From Desulfoluna limicola (GTDB lineage Bacteria; Desulfobacterota; Desulfobacteria; Desulfobacterales; Desulfolunaceae), in the NCBI RefSeq assembly GCF_021654575.1, contig NZ_AP024488.1, positions 4,921,501-4,985,500 on the forward strand: a stretch of 64,000 nucleotides of DNA, written 5' to 3'. The translations under genes and the position numbers were made by a program. This document shows positions 54,626 through 63,144 of this stretch, in pieces; position 1 is the stretch's first letter; the number at the start of each line of letters is the position of its first letter. A model generated the notes under the pieces. The model did not search any database. It was not told the DNA's origin and was given only the letters and a program-made list of their open reading frames with translations.

Positions 54626-55750
54626 ATGAAGGTAGACGGCAAAGAGATGCGGCCCATCTGGCTTAACAGCGACAACCCACTGGAAGTCCATGTGATTGAT
54701 CAGCGGATGCTCCCCCACGACCTGGTGATTGCCCCGTTAAAGGATGTGGACGACACCATTTACGCCATTCAGGAGATGTTTGTCCGGGGGGCCCCCCTCA
54801 TCGGCGCCACCGGTGCCTGGGCCGTCTACCTTGCCTGTATCAACGCACCGGGAGGCGGGGTCAGCGATGCCTGGCTTAAAGGGGAAGCAGATCGCCTCAA
54901 GGCCTCACGCCCCACGGCGGTGAACCTTGCCTGGGCCGTGGATCGGATGATGGCACGCCTTGCTGCCATCGAAGGCGATGGCGCGCGTGTTCGAGCGGCC
55001 CGTGAAGAAGCTGCCCTTATCACCGACGAGGAGGCGGAGAACTGCCGCCGCATTGGTGAGTTCGGTGTCTCCCTCATTGAGGAGATCAGCCGGAAGAAGA
55101 AAGGGGAAACCGTTCATATCCTCACCCATTGCAACGCCGGATGGCTTGCCTGCGTGGAGTATGGCACCGCCACGGCGCCCATTTACGAGGCGTTTAACCG
55201 GGGGGTTGACGTTCACGTCTGGGTGGATGAGACCCGCCCCTTGAACCAGGGCGCACGCCTGACGGCCTGGGAGCTGGGCAAGCACGGGGTCAAGCACACC
55301 ATCATCACCGACAACGCCGGGGGACACCTCATGCAGCACGGCATGGTGGATATCGTCATCACCGGCACCGATCGCACCACCTGGACCGGGGACGTGGCCA
55401 ACAAAATCGGTACCTACCTGAAAGCCCTGGCCGCCAAGGACAACGGCATTCCCTTCTGGGTGGCCCTTCCTTCATCCACCTTTGACTGGGAGATGGAAGA
55501 TGGGGTGAAGGAGATCCCCATTGAGGTGCGGAACCCCGATGAGGTTCGCTACATTCAGGGTCAGGTGGATGGAAAAACCGTTCAGGTTCTTGTTCCCCCT
55601 GCAGGGTCCGCCTGCGAGAATCACGCCTTTGACGTGACGCCGGCCCGACTTGTGACGGGGTTTATCACCGAAAGGGGCCTGTGCAAGGCCAGTCGGGATG
55701 GGGTCCTCGGTCTCTTTCCCGAAAAGGGAAAGGAGGCGTCATGCAATTAA
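54626..55750 (+). CDS. mtnA: S-methyl-5-thioribose-1-phosphate isomerase
   Basis: A 374-residue isomerase (eIF2B-like fold) converting methylthioribose-1-phosphate to methylthioribulose-1-phosphate. VRGAPLIGATGAWAVYLA (about 53-70), the catalytic Cys in THCNAGWLACVEYGTA (about 167-182) and the catalytic Asp in TGTDRTTWTGDVANKIGTY (about 250-268) are present. mtnB, mtnC and mtnD are not nearby, so the product may leave by another route. CGAGG precedes the ATG at 54626. Its end overlaps the next gene by 10 bases. Confidence 0.93.
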   Translation: MKVDGKEMRPIWLNSDNPLEVHVIDQRMLPHDLVIAPLKDVDDTIYAIQEMFVRGAPLIGATGAWAVYLACINAPGGGVSDAWLKGEADRLKASRPTAVNLAWAVDRMMARLAAIEGDGARVRAAREEAALITDEEAENCRRIGEFGVSLIEEISRKKKGETVHILTHCNAGWLACVEYGTATAPIYEAFNRGVDVHVWVDETRPLNQGARLTAWELGKHGVKHTIITDNAGGHLMQHGMVDIVITGTDRTTWTGDVANKIGTYLKALAAKDNGIPFWVALPSSTFDWEMEDGVKEIPIEVRNPDEVRYIQGQVDGKTVQVLVPPAGSACENHAFDVTPARLVTGFITERGLCKASRDGVLGLFPEKGKEASCN

Positions 55751-56211
55751 GCGATGAGGAGAAGCAGGTCATCTCGGCCATCCAGGGGGACATCCCGGTG
55801 ACTGAGCATCCATACCGGGTCCTGGCCGAAGGGCTGAACATGACAGAGGAGAGCTTTCTCTCGATTTTGAAGGGGCTGGATGAGAAGAACCTTATCCGGC
55901 GCTTCGGGGCCACCTTGCGTCACCAGAAGTCGGGCTTCACCGCCAACGCCATGGTCGCCTGGCAGGTGAATGAGGCGCAGGTGGAGGCGGTGGGACGTGC
56001 CATGGCCTCCTTTAAAGAGGTGTCCCACTGTTACCGGCGGGATCCCGTGGCCGAGTGGCCCTTCAACCTGTATACCATGGTTCACGCCACCAGCCGCGAG
56101 GCGTGCATTGAGACAGCACAGCGTATTTCCGAAAAGGCCGGAGTTTCCAGCTACCGGGTCCTCTTCAGCAAGCGGGAGTTGAAAAAAACGTCCATGACTT
56201 ACTTTTCATAA
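55741..56211 (+). CDS. ahbB: Siroheme decarboxylase subunit (AhbA/AhbB, AsnC-like)
   Basis: A 156-residue AsnC/Lrp-type protein of the siroheme decarboxylase family (AhbA/AhbB, NirDLGH). RRFGATLRHQKSGFTANAMVAW (about 58-79) and SHCYRRDPVAEWPFNLYTMVH (about 100-120) are diagnostic; the His and Arg there are used in decarboxylating siroheme to didecarboxysiroheme. This is a step of the alternative haem pathway of sulfate reducers, and it ties in with the siroheme/hemA operon at 34-37 kb. A or B cannot be told apart with certainty. AAAGGAGG precedes the ATG, inside the end of mtnA. Confidence 0.85.
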   Translation: MQLSDEEKQVISAIQGDIPVTEHPYRVLAEGLNMTEESFLSILKGLDEKNLIRRFGATLRHQKSGFTANAMVAWQVNEAQVEAVGRAMASFKEVSHCYRRDPVAEWPFNLYTMVHATSREACIETAQRISEKAGVSSYRVLFSKRELKKTSMTYFS

Positions 56212-56371
56212 ACCAAGGGGGCCGCTGCAGTGAAAAGGCAGGTGACGTGCCGCGTGTTGACACGCCGGGAGTCGGTGAATGCCTGTTTTTACTTGTTTAA
56301 CCCCTTTAGACGTATTAATTTGTCATGTGCGTTGTTGTCACCAACGATCCATAGGGATGCGTAAAGGCCTG

Positions 56372-57196
56372 ATGACCATGGATGTGGAAAATGCCGCCCT
56401 TACCGATGTGGGATGCCGCAGGCACCGCAATGAAGACGCTTTTTTTGTCAGCGATGAGATGAAACTCTATGTCGTTTCCGACGGCATGGGGGGACACAGG
56501 GCCGGAGATGTGGCCAGTCGACTGGTGGTGGAAGGGATGCGGGAGTACATTCACCGGGTGAAAGACCGGGCCGATGGCCAGGACTCGCCGGTTGGCTCCG
56601 GGCTCTCCCGTGAAGCGTCTCACCTGGTGGATGCCATTGGCCATGCCAACCGAAAGGTGTGGCATGCGGCCCGAAATGCTTCTGATTGTGAGGGCATGGG
56701 GGCCACGGTATCGGCGGTCTGGATCCGTGGCACCACGTTTGTGGCCGCCAACGTGGGGGACAGCCCCGTTTACTGCATCCATGGCGAGACCATTGAACTG
56801 GTTTCCGTGCCCCACAACCTCTCCAACGGCAAAATGATCAACGGCGAAGAGCAGCCGGAACCCAAGGGGCTGAAGAATATCCTGACACGCGCCGTGGGGA
56901 TTCGTGAGCGTGTGGTGGCCGATGTGTGTGAAAGTCAATGTTATCCGGGAGACCGGTTTGTCCTCTGCTCGGATGGGCTCAGCAACCGGGTTTCCGAAGA
57001 GGAGATCTTTCAGGCTGCCAGAAACCTCTCTCTGAGGGAGGCCACTCGTACCTTGGTGGAGCTCGCCAAGGCCCGGGGCGGGGATGACAACATTACCGTG
57101 GTGGTTGTGAAGGTGTGTGGAAGGGAGAGGGGCCCTTTTTCGGGTTGGATGACTCGGGTGCTTGGCAGGCTTCTGCCCGGGGTGATGAAAGGATAA
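56372..57196 (+). CDS. PP2C-type serine/threonine protein phosphatase
   Basis: About 274 residues, PPM/PP2C family. Motifs in order: TDVGCRRHRNEDAFFV (about 11-26), VSDGMGGHRAGDVAS (about 35-49), GDSPVYCI (about 130-137), LCSDGLSNRV (about 200-209) and GGDDNITVVVV (about 236-246), giving the Asp cluster for two Mn/Mg ions. A C-terminal extension is basic. AAAGG lies just before the ATG at 56372; other ATGs at 56357 and 56378 are possible. An FHA-domain gene follows after 1 base, so they form a phospho-Thr signalling pair; no kinase is adjacent. Confidence 0.88.
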   Translation: MTMDVENAALTDVGCRRHRNEDAFFVSDEMKLYVVSDGMGGHRAGDVASRLVVEGMREYIHRVKDRADGQDSPVGSGLSREASHLVDAIGHANRKVWHAARNASDCEGMGATVSAVWIRGTTFVAANVGDSPVYCIHGETIELVSVPHNLSNGKMINGEEQPEPKGLKNILTRAVGIRERVVADVCESQCYPGDRFVLCSDGLSNRVSEEEIFQAARNLSLREATRTLVELAKARGGDDNITVVVVKVCGRERGPFSGWMTRVLGRLLPGVMKG

Positions 57197-57197
57197 A

Positions 57198-57887
57198 ATG
57201 ATGCCGGTAGTTCAACTGCAGTACAAAGATCGGGTGATCAGCCGACACCGGGTAGAGCCGGGTGGGACCCTAACCATTGGGCGCCATCCCGAGAGCGATG
57301 TGGTGATCGACAACGCGGCGGTCTCAGGAAAACATGCCAAAATTGACGGCCTGGAGGGGGGCTATTTTATCACGGACCTCAAGAGCACCAATGGCACGTT
57401 TATCAACAGCGCGATGATCTCCACCTGCCAGTTGAAGCATGGCGACAGCATCGTTATCGGCCGCCACCGGTTGATTTTCGGGTACGCCAGGGGGGAGACC
57501 CGTCCTGAAAGGGAGTTGGCGCCCCTGGACAAGACCATGGTCATGGATTCCGCCAGGCAGAGAGCCGCGGTTCCCGTTTCTGAAATCAACGCCTATCTCT
57601 CCATCCTCAAAGGAGGGAACGGTGATATTCCCCTCACCAAAAAGGTGACCAAAATCGGCAAGGATGCCGCTTGCGATATTGTGGTCGCCGGGTTTGGGGT
57701 GGGCAAGGTGTCCCTGACCATCAGCAAGATGCCCAAGGGCTTTCAGGTCAACTATGTCAGTGGTTTCAAGCGGCCCCGGATCAACGGAGAGCCCCTGAGA
57801 ACCTCGCTGAAGCTTCGGGAGTTTGACACCTTGGATATCGGGTCAACCCGCATTCAATTCGTCTATCGAGAATCCCTCCTGATGTAA
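57198..57887 (+). CDS. FHA-domain protein with two FHA-like modules
   Basis: A 229-residue cytosolic protein. The first FHA domain (about 20-95) has the phospho-Thr-binding pattern IGRHPESDVVIDNAAVSGKHA (27-47, Arg, Ser and His) and LKSTNGTFIN (about 61-70). A linker leads to a second, shorter FHA-like region (about 145-225; ITKIGK-type start, DAACDIVVAGFGVGKVS) without the Ser-x-x-His, so it likely cannot bind phospho-Thr. It would recognise targets of a Ser/Thr kinase opposed by the PP2C encoded upstream. AAGGA precedes the ATG. Confidence 0.85.
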   Translation: MMPVVQLQYKDRVISRHRVEPGGTLTIGRHPESDVVIDNAAVSGKHAKIDGLEGGYFITDLKSTNGTFINSAMISTCQLKHGDSIVIGRHRLIFGYARGETRPERELAPLDKTMVMDSARQRAAVPVSEINAYLSILKGGNGDIPLTKKVTKIGKDAACDIVVAGFGVGKVSLTISKMPKGFQVNYVSGFKRPRINGEPLRTSLKLREFDTLDIGSTRIQFVYRESLLM

Positions 57888-57936
57888 TGCCCCATTCGCC
57901 AATCCGCAACCGCATGAATCTTAGAAAGAGGTGGAC

Positions 57937-58530
57937 GTGGCCACACTGCTTGTCATCGATAACTACGACTCCTTTACCTACAATCTGGTCCAGATGTTCA
58001 AGGGGGTCGACGGCCTCACCACCAAGGTGTTCCGGAGCGATGCCATATCGCTTCGGCAGGCCGAAGTGCTGGGCCCCGATTACATTCTTATCAGCCCCGG
58101 CCCCAAGTCCCCTTTGCATGCCGGTATCTCGATTCCCATGATTCGCGCTTTTTATAAAAGGGTGCCGATCCTCGGGGTGTGCCTCGGCATGCAGTCCATC
58201 AATGAGGTGTTCGGGGGGCAAACCGTGAGAGCCCCGGTGCCGGTTCATGGCAAACAGAGCCCCGTGGTACACTCCGGTGACGGGATCTTTGAAGGCATTC
58301 CCTCTCCATTTCGTGTGGCCAGGTACCACTCCCTCATGGTGGAGATGGCCGATGAGGCACCCCTGGAGGTGACGGCTCACTCCGAAGACGGCGTCATCAT
58401 GGGCCTTGCCCACCGGGAGCACCCCCTGTGGGGCGTGCAGTTCCACCCGGAGAGCTTCATGACCGAGCATGGCCAGGCCATGGTCGCCAATTTTCTTAAC
58501 CTCGGACCCCTTGGAAGATGGAGGCCATAA
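57937..58530 (+). CDS. pabA: Aminodeoxychorismate/anthranilate synthase glutamine amidotransferase
   Basis: A 197-residue class I glutamine amidotransferase supplying ammonia to PabB. LLVIDNYDSFTYNLVQ (about 4-19), ISPGPKSP (about 51-58), the nucleophile in LGVCLGMQ (Cys about 80) and the His/Glu in VQFHPESF (about 170) are intact. It belongs to folate synthesis when paired with the pabBC fusion 1 base downstream. The start is GTG at 57937 (or GTG 57931), with AAAGAGG nearby. Confidence 0.92.
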   Translation: MATLLVIDNYDSFTYNLVQMFKGVDGLTTKVFRSDAISLRQAEVLGPDYILISPGPKSPLHAGISIPMIRAFYKRVPILGVCLGMQSINEVFGGQTVRAPVPVHGKQSPVVHSGDGIFEGIPSPFRVARYHSLMVEMADEAPLEVTAHSEDGVIMGLAHREHPLWGVQFHPESFMTEHGQAMVANFLNLGPLGRWRP

Positions 58531-58531
58531 G

Positions 58532-60784
58532 GTGCTGGACAGATTTTTTGAAGCATGGCCGGAGGGCCTGGGGGTAAAACGAAAAGAGCTGAAGCTGACG
58601 GAACCCTTTGGACGATTTGCGTCGCGGTTTGCACAGGATGAGGGCACCGTGGTGCTCCTGAGCGGTGGGGATCTTGATTCCGCAAGGTACAACATGCTGG
58701 CCACCATGCCGTGGGTGACCCTCTCGGGGTACGGTCAGGCCATGACCCTTGCAGGCAACGGCAGGCAAGAGCATTTTACCGCCGACCCCTTCGATGCGGT
58801 GCGGGCGGTTACGTCCCGGGTCTCCTTTGGCGCCGATGAGTCGTGGGGGCCAGTGGCATCCGGTCTTTTCGGCTACCTCTCTTATGACCTGAAAGATGCC
58901 GTGGAGACGCTGCCTCGAACCACCCTCGATCGCTGGCAGCTCCCCCAGCTCTGGTTCGCCGCTCCCAGGGCTCTGGTTGTGGAGGATCGGCGCACGGGGG
59001 AGGTTGCCCTCTGGGTGACAGGCGGCGATGAGGAAGAGATGGCGCGCACCACACGAGCCTTCATGAAACGCGTTGAAGGGCCCTTGCCCGCCCCGGGAAG
59101 CTACGGGGGAGATGGCAGGGAATTCGTCTCCAATTTTGACATGCCCGGGTACATGGCGTCCATTGAGCGGATCAAGGCGTACATCCGCTCCGGAGACATT
59201 TACCAGGTGAACATGTCCCAGCGCTTTGAAGGGGGCTTTACCGGTGATCCGTATGCCCTTTTCACACGCCTTTTTGAGGCCAACCCCGCCCCATTTTTTG
59301 CCTATGTCCAGGCAGGCTCTCACCAGATCGTCTCCACCTCGCCGGAGCGGTTTCTCAAGATGGATCAGGGGGCGGTGGAGGCGCGTCCCATCAAGGGCAC
59401 CCGCCCACGGGGGAAGACCCCTGACGAAGACGACGCTCTCAGGCGGGAGCTTGCGAGCAGCCCGAAGGACGATGCAGAACTCTCCATGATCGTGGACCTC
59501 ATGCGAAACGATATCGGCAAGGTGTGCCGGCCGGGAAGTGTTGTGGTAACCCAGCACAAAGGGGTGGAGGCGTATAAAAACGTGTTTCACCTTGTCTCCA
59601 TTGTGGAAGGAGAGCTGGATGCTGCTGTCGATGCCGTGGACCTGCTTCGGGCGACCTTTCCCGGGGGATCCATTACCGGATGCCCGAAGATCCGATCCAT
59701 GGAGATCATTGACGAGCTGGAGACCGACCGTCGCCACATCTACACCGGGTCCATCGGGTACGTAAGCTTCCACGGCACCATGGATCTCTCCATTGCCATC
59801 CGAACCGCGACCCTCTCGAGGGGCCGGGTGGTGTTCTCTGTCGGGGGAGGGGTGGTTTACGACTCGGACCCCGAGTCGGAGTATTACGAAACACTCCACA
59901 AGGGAGAGACCCTGATGAATGCCTTCACGGGGCGCCAGGCTTCGACGGGGCGGGACGAGATGGTCTGGCTGGACGGCCGCCTCAGGGCGGCAGATGCGGC
60001 AGGGCTCCCTGTCATGAGCCGGGCCGTTCAGTATGGGGCCGGGCTGTTTGAAACCATACGGGTGGAGAAGGGCAAGGCCCCATTTTTAACGCACCACCTG
60101 GCGCGACTCTCCCGGAGCTGGCAGGGCCTCTTTCATGCGCCGTTGCCCGATTTTACCTGGGAGACCATTCTCTCACAGCTTGTTGCGGCCAACGGGCTGG
60201 AGGAGAAAACTGCGGCGGTTAAAATTATGGTGGGTGAAGGGCGGGAGGTGGGCACCCGGTTCGGAGGGCACGTGGCCATGACGGCACGTTCGTACACGCA
60301 CCGCTTGGAGGCCTTGGGGAAACCGGGGCTCTCTGTGGTGAGTTTTCCCTCCCTTCGGACATCTCCCCTTTCCGAGCACAAGAGCCTCAATTATCTGCTG
60401 AGCCTGAAGGCCCTGGCCTATGCCGGTGGCATGGGTGGCGACGATGCCCTTCTGCTCAACGGTGACGGATCGGTCTCGGAGTTGGCCACGGCCAACCTTA
60501 TCGCCCTTTCCGGAGAGCGGGCGATTCTTCCCGCGTCCACACATGTGCTTCCCGGTGTGATGCAGGGGCTGGTGCTTCCCCTTCTTGAGTCCTGGGGGTA
60601 CAAGATGGCCCGGGAGCGTCTGAGTGCCACGGACCTCACCACCATGGATGGGGTGGTGGCCACCAATGCCCTCATGGGGGCAGTGCCGGTTCTGGCAGTG
60701 GATGGACGGAAGGTAAGGTCTTCGGAAGGGCTCTGTGCGGAACTCAATGCGAGGTTGGGGATACGGACGGAGGCAGGCAGGTAG
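58532..60784 (+). CDS. pabB: Fused aminodeoxychorismate synthase component I and aminodeoxychorismate lyase
   Basis: A 750-residue fusion. Residues about 1-470 are PabB: N-terminal chorismate-enzyme domain, then IRSGDIYQVNMSQRF, the PIKGTRPRG motif with the PabB-type Lys, LMRNDIGKVC, FPGGSITGCPKIRSMEIID and VGGGVVYDSDPESEY. Residues about 480-750 are PabC, a fold IV PLP enzyme: SRAVQYGAGLFETIRV, the PLP Lys in SEHKSLNYLLSLKAL, and SELATANLIAL. Together with PabA it makes 4-aminobenzoate from chorismate. The GTG at 58532 has GGAGG 8 bases before it; the longer frame inside pabA is not used. Confidence 0.93.
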   Translation: MLDRFFEAWPEGLGVKRKELKLTEPFGRFASRFAQDEGTVVLLSGGDLDSARYNMLATMPWVTLSGYGQAMTLAGNGRQEHFTADPFDAVRAVTSRVSFGADESWGPVASGLFGYLSYDLKDAVETLPRTTLDRWQLPQLWFAAPRALVVEDRRTGEVALWVTGGDEEEMARTTRAFMKRVEGPLPAPGSYGGDGREFVSNFDMPGYMASIERIKAYIRSGDIYQVNMSQRFEGGFTGDPYALFTRLFEANPAPFFAYVQAGSHQIVSTSPERFLKMDQGAVEARPIKGTRPRGKTPDEDDALRRELASSPKDDAELSMIVDLMRNDIGKVCRPGSVVVTQHKGVEAYKNVFHLVSIVEGELDAAVDAVDLLRATFPGGSITGCPKIRSMEIIDELETDRRHIYTGSIGYVSFHGTMDLSIAIRTATLSRGRVVFSVGGGVVYDSDPESEYYETLHKGETLMNAFTGRQASTGRDEMVWLDGRLRAADAAGLPVMSRAVQYGAGLFETIRVEKGKAPFLTHHLARLSRSWQGLFHAPLPDFTWETILSQLVAANGLEEKTAAVKIMVGEGREVGTRFGGHVAMTARSYTHRLEALGKPGLSVVSFPSLRTSPLSEHKSLNYLLSLKALAYAGGMGGDDALLLNGDGSVSELATANLIALSGERAILPASTHVLPGVMQGLVLPLLESWGYKMARERLSATDLTTMDGVVATNALMGAVPVLAVDGRKVRSSEGLCAELNARLGIRTEAGR

Positions 60785-60791
60785 GGATAAA

Positions 60792-60809
60792 GCAGGCCTT
60801 TCGGCCTGC
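60792..60809 (+). terminator. Terminator after pabBC
   Basis: Stem GCAGGCC/GGCCTGC with a TTTC loop, 8 bases past the stop; only a short TCTTT tail follows, so strength is uncertain. Confidence 0.5.
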
Positions 60810-60861
60810 CTGATCTTTAAGCTGTGTCACCGCACTGTTCGAAGGACGTCCGAGGGGCGGT

Positions 60862-61485
60862 TTAAGCTTCCGAGCTGGCGCGAAGCATTTTGCAGAGGAG
60901 GGCAGAAAGGCGGTTGATGTGCTTTTCGATCTCTTCTCGGGTACGGCCGGGGTAGTTCCTGAACGTCATCAGGATGCCGTTGAGAGAGGCATAGAAGGCG
61001 TGGGCGGTGATACGGTCGGTGCACTCAATGCCGTTACGCTTCAGTACCTGCTCAAACTTGTTGAGCATGGCCCTCTGAACGCCGTTGTACTTGCGGAGCA
61101 GATCCGGCGTCATGGTTCCCTTGATCATCAGGTAGCTCATCATCTGAAAGGTGGGCTCACTGTCGATCAGGTATCGGATCAGCGATTCGGAGAACTCCTC
61201 CAGGGAGAGCTCCTCGCTGGAATCCAGCAGGTTGGCGAGCCATTTCTCGATTTCCCGGAGATCCTTGATGAAGGCCTCGACAAAGAGGTCCTCCCTGCTG
61301 GGAAAATACCGGTACATCGATGCGGGGGATACGCCGACCGCGGCGGCAATGTCTCTGACGCCGATTTCATCGAAGGGTTTCTTGCCGAACAGGTCGAGGG
61401 TGGCTTCGATGAGGATCTCTCTTCGGGCCTCCCGTTCACCTTCTTTCAGCTTGAGAAACTTTGACTTATTGTCCATCATGTCCAT
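60862..61485 (-). CDS. TetR family transcriptional regulator
   Basis: A 207-residue regulator. N-terminal helix-turn-helix (about 22-68): REILIEATLDLFGKKPFDEIGVRDIAAAVGVSPASMYRYFPSREDLF is a standard TetR DNA-binding domain. The C-terminal ligand domain is helical and hydrophobic (MMSYLMIKGTMTPDLL); the ligand is unknown. Three ATGs (61485, 61479, 61476) fit, with CAGGA just before the first. It has its own promoter with a palindromic site in the spacer, which suggests autoregulation. Confidence 0.9.
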   Translation of the reverse strand: MDMMDNKSKFLKLKEGEREARREILIEATLDLFGKKPFDEIGVRDIAAAVGVSPASMYRYFPSREDLFVEAFIKDLREIEKWLANLLDSSEELSLEEFSESLIRYLIDSEPTFQMMSYLMIKGTMTPDLLRKYNGVQRAMLNKFEQVLKRNGIECTDRITAHAFYASLNGILMTFRNYPGRTREEIEKHINRLSALLCKMLRASSEA

Positions 61486-61523
61486 GAATCCTGAGTTGTT
61501 TCGTTTACACTTCCCTTAAACGC

Positions 61524-61552
61524 ATACAAGTGTTCACTTCCATCGTACGCAA
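61524..61552 (-). promoter_or_regulatory. tetR promoter with palindromic operator
   Basis: Minus-strand TTGCGT (61547-61552), 17-base spacer, TTGTAT (61524-61529). The perfect palindrome AAGTGTTCACTT at 61528-61539 covers the end of the -10 box and part of the spacer, a good place for TetR self-repression. Confidence 0.6.
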
Positions 61553-61768
61553 AGGCGTCCATTGATGACGGTACTGCTCCGAATTGTGACGGATTGAACC
61601 AGCTTGTATGGAAGGGGCTTTGATAAAACCTCTAGTGACAGTTATCGCAGTTGGAAGGGTACGAGTTGAGCTGTGTGTGGCTTCCAGATATGAAAACGAT
61701 ATACCGTAAAGTTAACACCATTATACCAGACGAAATGTGACTTATCAAGGAGAATTGACAGGGTTGTC

Positions 61769-61797
61769 TTGCCTTGGACGGTGTGCGGATGTATGAT
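61769..61797 (+). promoter_or_regulatory. Candidate sigma-70 promoter of yhbY
   Basis: TTGCCT (61769-61774), 17-base spacer, TATGAT (61792-61797), giving a leader of about 195 bases. The rest of the 514-base gap (61486-61999) shows no other gene. Confidence 0.55.
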
Positions 61798-61999
61798 GCA
61801 GAATTTGGGTGTTCCCGAAAAACAGGGGCAATCCCGGAGGAAAATGGGCCGCGGAATGGTCTGCGGCAGAACCCTGCGTGCGGGGCACCAGGGAACCACA
61901 ACAGAGCGATACTTCCGTGCTTTTTAAGGGAACGCCGTGATGCGTGACCGGCGAGGCGTCGGAGCGATGAGGCCTCAGAACAGGGGCGGGAGATACATA

Positions 62000-62329
62000 G
62001 TGACAGAGTTGCAGGGATTTCAGAGAAAATACTTACGGGGGCTTGCCCACGACATCAAGCCGGTGGTTTTTGTGGGCCAAAAAGGGGTGACGGAAGCCGT
62101 TGTTCTCTCCATGGAGGAGGCCCTCAACGCCCATGAACTGATCAAGGTGAAGTTCATCGATTTCAAGGAGAAAGAGTCGAAACTGGCCATCTCCGAAGAG
62201 CTTCGGGAGCGGACGCAAAGCGTCCTTGCCGGCATGATCGGCCACATGGCCATCTATTACCGCGCTCAGAAAGATCCGAAAAAACGGCAGATCAAGGTGC
62301 CAAAAACAAGCAAAGACATTCCCGCCTGA
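62000..62329 (+). CDS. yhbY: YhbY/CRM-domain RNA-binding protein
   Basis: A 109-residue protein of the CRM family, which binds the large ribosomal subunit precursor. The domain fills residues about 4-100: LQGFQRKYLRGLAHDIKPVVFVGQKGVTEAV with the GxxG-like VGQKGV loop, then ALNAHELIKVKF and a GHMAIYYR end. The GTG at 62000 has GGGAG 7 bases upstream and matches family length; the frame open from 61937 is longer than usual. A strong terminator follows. Confidence 0.88.
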   Translation: MTELQGFQRKYLRGLAHDIKPVVFVGQKGVTEAVVLSMEEALNAHELIKVKFIDFKEKESKLAISEELRERTQSVLAGMIGHMAIYYRAQKDPKKRQIKVPKTSKDIPA

Positions 62330-62354
62330 TTCAGGGCGAGGTCATCATCGATAT

Positions 62355-62394
62355 AACCAAACCAGGCGGGTGGCACCTGCCTGGTTTGGTTTTT
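62355..62394 (+). terminator. Rho-independent terminator of yhbY
   Basis: Perfect 13-base-pair stem AACCAAACCAGGC/GCCTGGTTTGGTT with an 11-base loop and a T-run; AT-rich flanks also give a T-tail on the minus strand. Confidence 0.9.
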
Positions 62395-62406
62395 GAGCGC
62401 AAAAAA

Positions 62407-62582
62407 GCCCGGCGGAAAAGTGGCGAAGCCACTGTAACGAAAAACCACCACTAACGCAGAGTGCAGATGCGCTTTGCCTCCCCCATGCCCGATAGCCCGG
62501 GGGGACGACACCCATGAAATACGGTGATGCACGGGCGCCTTCGCAACCCGCTTTCGAGGTGGCTCACCTCGCCGCCGCAGGC
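62407..62582. repeat. Composite structured repeat E12 (partly decayed)
   Basis: Left arm GCCCGGCGG with AGTGGCGAAGCCACT stem; right arm (about 62530-62582) with GAGGTGGCTCACCTC and GCCGCCGCAGGC, 36 bases from the stop of the next gene. The distal stems are mostly lost. Confidence 0.7.
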
Positions 62583-62618
62583 ATGCACTTTTTTACCTGA
62601 TTTATCAGCCAGGTTTTA

Positions 62619-63038
62619 TCAGGAGGCGTTGGCACAGGCCTCATCAAAACGGGCCTTCAGGTAGGCCACCTTGTCCTCCTCAAATTCATCCATATCAAAA
62701 CAGTAGCCGTCACTCCCTTTCAGTCCCTCAGGGATCAGATCCCCCTCTTCATCGGGGTCGGTGATCATGTCTCCGTAAAAGCAGACAGAGAGCCAGCGCT
62801 CGCTGGGGTCGTCGTCAATCACATCCACCATCACAAAAAGGTCCCGCTCCGTCTGAGCGGCGTGGCGTGCCCTGAGGGAGTAGCTGACGCCCGGGCGGCT
62901 GTTGAAATCCAGGGTGACCCCATCGCTGGCTTCGAGGTGACTCTTGAGGCTGAGAAAGGCTTCCTTGATTCGTGTGTCGTTATCGGTCCAGCTCTCGGCA
63001 AAGGCGTTGACGGCGTCAAGAATGGTTGGGTCGGTCAT
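62619..63038 (-). CDS. Conserved hypothetical protein
   Basis: A 139-residue cytosolic acidic protein that I do not recognise. It has an N-terminal helical stretch (DAVNAFAESWTDNDTRIKEAFLSLKSHLEA) and then a beta-rich part (VTLDFNSRPGVSYSLRARH, RDLFVMVDVIDDDPSERWLSVCFYGDMI), ending in an acidic region (DMDEFEEDKVAYLKARF). The strand pattern resembles small ligand-binding or chaperone-like domains, but this is only a guess. AAGGAG is 7 bases before the ATG at 63038, so it is very likely a real gene. Confidence 0.7.
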   Translation of the reverse strand: MTDPTILDAVNAFAESWTDNDTRIKEAFLSLKSHLEASDGVTLDFNSRPGVSYSLRARHAAQTERDLFVMVDVIDDDPSERWLSVCFYGDMITDPDEEGDLIPEGLKGSDGYCFDMDEFEEDKVAYLKARFDEACANAS

Positions 63039-63144
63039 GGGACGGCTCCTTACGTGGGTGAGTGGCCGGCGGAGATGTAAGGCCGGTCTGTCGCTGAGTT
63101 CCTTGGTTGTAAAGGGGGAGTATAGGAGATGGGTTGCCGCCGTG

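Noticed and set aside
61632-61901. Minus-strand small open frames in the tetR-yhbY gap
   Set aside because: No ribosome-binding site and no recognisable composition; they overlap the candidate yhbY promoter.
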